Below, in pieces: positions 63,295-64,000 of a stretch of DNA of 64,000 nt (positions are counted from its first letter, which is position 1; each line of letters opens with the position of its first letter). This stretch comes from Salinivirgaceae bacterium (GTDB taxonomy: Bacteria; Bacteroidota; Bacteroidia; Bacteroidales; SZUA-534), in contig JAFXQB010000001.1 of assembly GCA_017527435.1 (NCBI GenBank), positions 192,696 to 256,695 on the forward strand, in the 5' to 3' direction. Made by a program: the position numbers and the translations under genes. The notes beneath the pieces are model-generated. The model worked only from the letters and a program-made list of their open reading frames with translations. It made no database searches and was not told the DNA's origin.

Positions 63295-64000
63295 ATGCGA
63301 GCATATTATAAAAGCCTGTTGTCAGCCGCAGTAATCGGCACAATATTAGCAAGTTGCAGTCAGAAAACAATCGAGATTGAATCGAACGTAACGCCCCTGT
63401 CCGACTACGGCAGCAACGACGGCTCAATAGCGATAACCATCAGCGGCGGCAAAGAGCCGTACGCCATCCGTTGGTCGAACAATCAGGCTGTGGCCGAAAT
63501 CAGCAACTTGGCGGCAGGCACCTACATTGTCACCGTCACCGACGCTAAAGGCCGCGTAGGCGCTGATACTATTGAAGTTACGGGTCCCGAATGCCCGCTC
63601 TGCATCGACAACGAAGGCAACAGTTACCGCACCGCCATTGTTGGCGAGCACGTTTGGATGACCGAAAACCTGAAAGCAAAAACCAACGCCAACGGCGACG
63701 AAGTGAAATATTTTGAAAACCTCGACGCGCCCGAGAATGGACTGCTCTACACGTGGGACGCCGCGATGAACGGCAGCACCGATGAAGGCGCGCAAGGCCT
63801 TTGCCCCGACGGTTGGCACATTCCCACCCACGCTGAACTGACCGACCTTTCGGTGGCTCTCTGCAACGATTCGGTGGTTGAAAATCTGATTAATCCGTTC
63901 GACCTTGTGTACGCAGGATTCTATAACGGCGAGTTCCAAAATTCAGGCAGTTCGGCTTCGCTTTGGTCATCGTCGAAATCGCACGACAACATTTGGAAAC
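63295..64000 (+). CDS. FISUMP-domain lipoprotein, N-terminal part (cut by window edge)
   Basis: 235 residues seen. Lipobox ILASC, Cys21 (MRAYYKSLLSAAVIGTILASC). Then a SprB-like repeat (PLSDYGSNDGSIAITISGG, NLAAGTYIVTVTDAKG; about 30-100) and the Fibrobacter-succinogenes major paralogous domain: DNEGNSYRTAIVGEHVWMTEN, LLYTWDAAMNG and QGLCPDGWHIPTHAEL. Surface adhesin or structural protein is inferred. The rest of the domain runs off the right edge. Confidence 0.93.
   Translation, partial: MRAYYKSLLSAAVIGTILASCSQKTIEIESNVTPLSDYGSNDGSIAITISGGKEPYAIRWSNNQAVAEISNLAAGTYIVTVTDAKGRVGADTIEVTGPECPLCIDNEGNSYRTAIVGEHVWMTENLKAKTNANGDEVKYFENLDAPENGLLYTWDAAMNGSTDEGAQGLCPDGWHIPTHAELTDLSVALCNDSVVENLINPFDLVYAGFYNGEFQNSGSSASLWSSSKSHDNIWK

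Noticed and set aside
1..64000. CRISPR arrays, insertion sequences, prophage genes
   Set aside because: No direct-repeat arrays with unique spacers, no transposase, integrase or phage structural motif was seen. The tandem CACAGATAA repeats (43200-43226) are too short and have no spacers.

Overview
The window is chromosomal DNA from a member of the Bacteroidota, most likely a gut- or rumen-type Bacteroidales. The reasons are SusC/SusD pairs with a hybrid two-component regulator, repeated promoters of the Bacteroides type (TAnnTTTG, several with TTTG 18-20 nt upstream), almost no Shine-Dalgarno sequences, a C-terminal type IX secretion (T9SS) sorting domain, a FISUMP-domain lipoprotein, and Bacteroidota-typical families (DUF1573, DUF5686, SiaB-like kinase). 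I cannot name the genus. No IS element, prophage, CRISPR array or rRNA was seen. One tRNA (Leu, UAG) is present.

Layout. 1-23,240 is a polysaccharide-utilisation region: a SusC receptor cut by the left edge, a hybrid two-component sensor/regulator, a second SusC with its SusD, a secreted esterase, a CAAX-type protease, a large CotH-kinase/lamin-tail surface protein with a T9SS tail, a TPR-SpoIIE phosphatase, a GH43 and a GH127. The enzymes point to an arabinose-containing plant glycan. Both susC promoters carry the same roughly 60-bp element, so one regulator probably controls both. 23,319-31,668 is a minus-strand run: DUF1573 protein, STN-type TonB-dependent receptor, START-like protein, LptF/G permease and two glycosyltransferases (envelope functions). 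31,945-34,909 holds an unknown secreted protein, a SiaB-like kinase and a class III adenylate cyclase. 34,997-39,830 holds tRNA-Leu, then trigger factor, clpP, clpX, pcm and a 5-formyl-THF cyclo-ligase (protein folding, proteolysis and repair).

40,569-45,053 is a threonine operon (thrA, thrC and a membrane protein), preceded by an unlisted 39-codon reading frame with five consecutive Thr codons that looks like a threonine leader peptide. 45,131-57,263 is ordinary core genome: acyltransferase, SpoU methyltransferase, mfd, lptB, a DUF5686 outer-membrane protein, a deoxynucleoside kinase and a DUF58 protein. 57,431-61,328 is an accessory island: a low-GC PD-(D/E)XK-like protein, a beta-CASP-like metallo-hydrolase with an unusual strong Shine-Dalgarno, two unrecognised small proteins and a PIN toxin-antitoxin pair. 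The window ends with thyA, a CarboxypepD_reg-like protein and a FISUMP lipoprotein cut by the right edge.

The most interesting signals are the threonine leader, the duplicated SusC control element, the island at 57.4-60.7 kb, and short-word repeat tracts that sit between genes and in two cases run into the ends of coding regions. Start sites were revised where a signal peptide, promoter, terminator or family alignment demanded it; several genes appear to start at TTG or GTG.
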